From: Diphasiastrum complanatum
Taxonomy: Eukaryota > Streptophyta > Lycopodiopsida > Lycopodiales > Lycopodiaceae
Assembly (NCBI GenBank): GCA_029204225.1
Contig: CM055099.1
Span: 68,505,084-68,565,083, forward strand
DNA: 60,000 nt
Direction of reading: 5' to 3'
Shown one piece after another: positions 57,010-60,000 of this stretch. Under the pieces are notes generated by a model. It saw only the letters and a program-made list of their open reading frames with translations, was not told the DNA's origin and did no database searches. The position numbers were made by a program, and so were the translations under genes. Within the stretch, counting starts at the first letter, position 1. The number at the start of each line of letters is the position of its first letter.

Positions 57010-57289
57010 ACAACAATCTTATGAGCTTCCATTCTAGTTTATTTTTGAAAGTCTTTGTTGAAAGGCCCAACTTGAAGCACTTTTGGAATAAAGGCGTCAA
57101 GAGGGGGAGCGAAACGTGGAAATCTGAGCCTAAGTAGGGCCTCCAAAAATAAAATAAAAAGTGATCGGGGCAGCTCAAATGGAAATGAGCATTTAAGAGG
57201 ATCCTCAACCAGTTGAAGGCACACAAACAATAGTGGATCAATCAACTCAAGGTGAGAGTTTATAGTCGGTTGATGAAGAAAGATGCGAA

Positions 57290-57890
57290 GCCGATATATA
57301 GGAACACGATGATGATACTGGCCATTTTGGAGGTGAAGAAGTCCATGATACCGACGACGAATTCGATCAAGAAATTATGTCTAGAGAATATCTCATGAGC
57401 ACAGTGTTGACCTTTTGTAAAGGCTTGCTAAATTTCCTACTGTTCAATCTATCATGGTTAGGCTTGTGTAGGCTACAAATAAATACTCAAGTAATGAAGA
57501 AACTTAATGTTTCTACCCACAAAGCGCTTTTAGCTTGTGAGCCTTTACCTGCAGAAATACACAAGATTTCTACACAGGCAGCAACCGACTCAACCAAAGT
57601 CCCCGACGCCACCGAGTTGCCAAGACACCAACCGAAGTCAAGACTCGGCTGAAGTGGTCGAAGTCCCCGAAGACAACAAAGGCAATGAAGGCAAACCAAT
57701 CCCCAAAGGCCGAAGTCTCCGAAGTGTCCGAAGTCACTGAAATGATCGATGAGGGCTCAACCCCAACTAAGTGCCAAAGCCAAAAGTCGAGCAAGTCAAG
57801 CCAGCCATGACAAACGTCGAGTACGTCATCAAAGCTCGACGAGCGTGACAGTTTGAATGTCATGACTCAACCGTTAAGTCCTTGTAGTTA
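57290..57890 (+). pseudogene. Acidic, repetitive degenerate coding stretch
   Basis: HDDDTGHFGGEEVHDTDDEF near 57310, then EVVEVPEDNKGNEGKPIPK (57651 on) and, one base shifted, AEVSEVSEVTEMIDEG. Similar in style to the acidic segment at 54.4 kb; possibly part of the same decayed element. Not a recognised family. Confidence 0.35.
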
Positions 57891-58450
57891 AGCAAAGTAG
57901 CAAGATGTAGTTAGTTGATGTTTTAGCTTAAACTATCTTGTAATGCTTAGCTAATTAGTTCTTTTTATCAGACCAAGCAAGCTATATGTATTGGAGGTCG
58001 AATACAGATAGAAGAAGAAGGAGAAAAAGTAAGCATACATAGAGTGTGTGTGGAAGTAGTGGATGAATGTTAGTCATGCAGTAGCAGACACACATCACCA
58101 CACTCACACGTACATAGAATTAGCAATATCTAGTTTCTATTCGTGAGAGAGAATACCTCTCTTGCACCAACGCGCTGATCTGGGAAATAGACAGCGCTCA
58201 AAAAGATCATTGTTGTATACTTGATTTTGGTAATATAGACAAGTAACAGCTCTTTTGCTCAATGTATGCAATCTCTGAATATTGTAATGCTTGCTCTATT
58301 CATAAGTAGATATACTTCCGCTGTCATTTGACATTATCTACTATTCATAAATTAGTATCAGATTAGTAGTAGCTATCTGCAGTTCGGAGGATGTCTGATC
58401 GCGGAATAAAGCAGTAGCTTTCCCGGACAAATCGTCTCCATCTGAGCTCA
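57890..58450. other. LTR-like non-coding stretch
   Basis: No open frames. TTAGTATCAGATTAG at about 58351 resembles a decayed initiator-Met primer site (8-9 of 12), so the sequence before it could be an LTR. No partner copy is present. Confidence 0.3.
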
Positions 58451-58512
58451 TATTAGTGAATCACGAGTATCTCCGACTTCCAGTGTTCGAAGTCTCTGAC
58501 TTCTTCAAATTT
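58451..58512. repeat. Right arm of the 54397/58451 inverted repeat
   Basis: On the minus strand codes KFEEVRDFEHWKSE, the same segment as 54397-54459, but the sequence beyond is unrelated. Confidence 0.9.
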
Positions 58513-58599
58513 TAATGGTTAGTATTAGATGTGGATCATAAGCATGTGCTTGATTTTGAACAATGTTGCAAATCAAAAAGCCATCTATCTTGACTTTTG

Positions 58600-59240
58600 G
58601 GGTTGATGATGTTTCACAACATGCATGTAGTGTTACAACTTTCAAATGCCAAAAATGGCCTAGTAGAAACTCGAGCCACTATACATGCATTAGGTCTAGT
58701 TTGCCATATGTAACATGCATGTAGATGTAGATCATGAAATGGCCGAATTTGGGCTAGTGGAAACTCAAGGTACTCCACACTGTGGCATGCAAAAGTTGTT
58801 ATGGACACATGCAAGAGAAATTGTACATATGTAGTGTAGAAATCGCCACATGTAAAAAGTTGGTAAAAGCAGGTGGATAAACATGCATGCATAGTGATAG
58901 GTGTCAACATTTTGGTAGAAATCACTTTTAGATGTGGACAGATGAGGTTCATGGGCTGCTCTACCTCGAGCTAGTACCTTCTCTATAAATGTAATGTGGG
59001 TTCTCTCACAATTAGATGATGAATCAAGCATAGATGCTATCATTTTGTCACTTTGGAGCTTGAGATGCGATTCTCTCTCTAACCCGAGTTTGAAGTATTT
59101 TTCATACATTCATTACGTTTGTACTTTTCTCACACGTGTGGAATTAATGTTACTTTGATCAATAGCATTCTAGATTGTGATCTAGCCTTAGATTCTTGAG
59201 GTAGATTGTGAATTTCACTCTCCATGTAGATTGTAAATCC
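58600..59240. other. Non-coding with ACATGCATGTAG duplications
   Basis: Two related segments of about 100-120 bp (from 58618 and 58714), each with ACATGCATGTAG, AAATGGCC and GAAACTC. Further ATGCATGC motifs near 58883. No gene. Confidence 0.5.
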
Positions 59241-60000
59241 CTGTCGGAAAGAGGTGAGAATCGAGGAACCACTCCTCTGACTGTTCGGCATGGTGATGGC
59301 TCACCATGAAGACTTCTTGCTCATCATCATCTTCGATCTTCTGCTTGGTGTTGGCTGCATGAGCTTGCTGATCCGGCTGCTTCTTTTTCTTGTCGTTGTT
59401 GAACTTTGAGGCTCGACAGTCCTGGATCTCATCATTTGGTCTCTTGCAATACCTGCAGAAGAGCCTTTTCTTGTTGTTCTGAGCATGTGGCTGATTCTAG
59501 GACTTCTGTGACTGCTTTTGATTGTTGTCAGTTTGTCGAACAACTTTATTCTTATGTTGCTTTCTTGAGCCCTTCTTGGAAAATAATGCTTGTGAGTCAT
59601 TGATGGAGGATGAAGATGCTCCACCTCTTCTTGTTTCCTCATGTAGCAGCATAGTTATGACTCTGGATAATGTGATGTCTAAGTGTGTGGAAACCATCAT
59701 CACCCAGTTTTTAGAGGAAGATGGTAAGTTTGACAATAAGGTCATTACAGCAGCAGAGTCTTCAATTGCCGAACCTATTGCTGCCATCTGATCCATTAGA
59801 GTCTTGAATTCATTTATGTGATTCTGAACAAAATCACCATCTGACATTTTGAGAGAGAAAAAATTTCTTCTCAGATGCAGCTTTGAAGTGACATCTCTCA
59901 CTTCATATAATGTACTCAATATATCCCAAGCTTCTTTTGATGACTAGGCTTTTCTGATATGACCAATTTGTGTGTCGGAGATGTTAAGGGTGATCAAGGC
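59230..60000 (-). pseudogene. Copia gag, continues past the window end (element 6)
   Basis: Minus strand: stop at 59942 within the block that normally reads AxSSKEAWDIL, then WDILSTLYEVRDVTSKLHL, NFFSLKMSDGDFVQNHINEF and AVMTLLSNLPSSSKNWVMMV, ending at 59497. Beyond a stop the nucleocapsid reads CRYCKRPNDEIQDC, where the knuckle His is Asp. A protease beginning EEWFLDS follows near 59260. Same gag family as copia 1 and 3. Its 5' end lies outside the window. Confidence 0.88.

Noticed and set aside
57890-58450. Endogenous pararetrovirus leader
   Set aside because: The primer-like site is weak and no movement, coat or RT protein is recognisable nearby.

Overview
This window is nuclear DNA of a land plant, most likely a vascular plant with a repeat-rich genome. 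The evidence is one spliced plant-type gene family with GT-AG introns, many Ty1/copia and a few Ty3/gypsy remnants whose primer-binding sites match plant initiator-Met tRNA, hAT-type elements, and long CT/GA/GT microsatellites. There are no bacterial operons or organelle genes. The species cannot be told from the sequence.

Two cellular genes are supported, both on the minus strand and paralogous. Gene A (exons from 20087 down to 4867) has eight exons whose phases all join into a 484-residue alpha/beta-hydrolase-fold protein with a GHSKGG nucleophile elbow. Gene B (37870 down to 33837) repeats exons 3-8 of gene A with identical internal exon lengths (105, 129, 50, 98, 285) but lacks the two 5' exons. 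Homology between the copies continues through introns, so this is a DNA-level segmental duplication. Later insertions differ: copy A gained an hAT MITE (9422-9688), a copia fragment and other repeats; copy B still has the empty MITE site.

The rest is mobile-element debris. 1.2-2.9 kb: CT microsatellite, GC-rich palindromes and a degraded hAT transposase N-terminus. 12.4-14.7 kb: a copia scrap bounded by CT arrays and a palindromic block between direct repeats, all inside gene A intron 2. 22.0-26.5 kb: a minus-strand copia element with gag, protease, integrase, reverse transcriptase and RNase H, broken by stops and frameshifts. 27.4-28.2 kb: a second, deleted copia. 30.7-31.4 kb: a relic resembling a Crypton/DUF3504 tyrosine recombinase. 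39.0-40.6 kb: Ty3/gypsy fragments. 43.4-45.24 kb: a plus-strand copia with an open integrase, cut off by a tandem array of a miniature LTR element (TRIM) at 45236-45787.

46336-54047 is a minus-strand LTR element with 5-bp target duplications (TCCAA), no recognised coding sequence of its own, and a plus-strand copia nested inside. 54.4-55.6 kb holds an unrecognised, broken, two-part open region. 56.7-60.0 kb carries more copia protease and gag scraps; the last continues past the window end.

The most unusual item is the TRIM array: its 155-bp LTRs contain a tRNA-like segment with both RNA polymerase III boxes, an arrangement analogous to the 5S-bearing Cassandra TRIMs but with a tRNA-type promoter.
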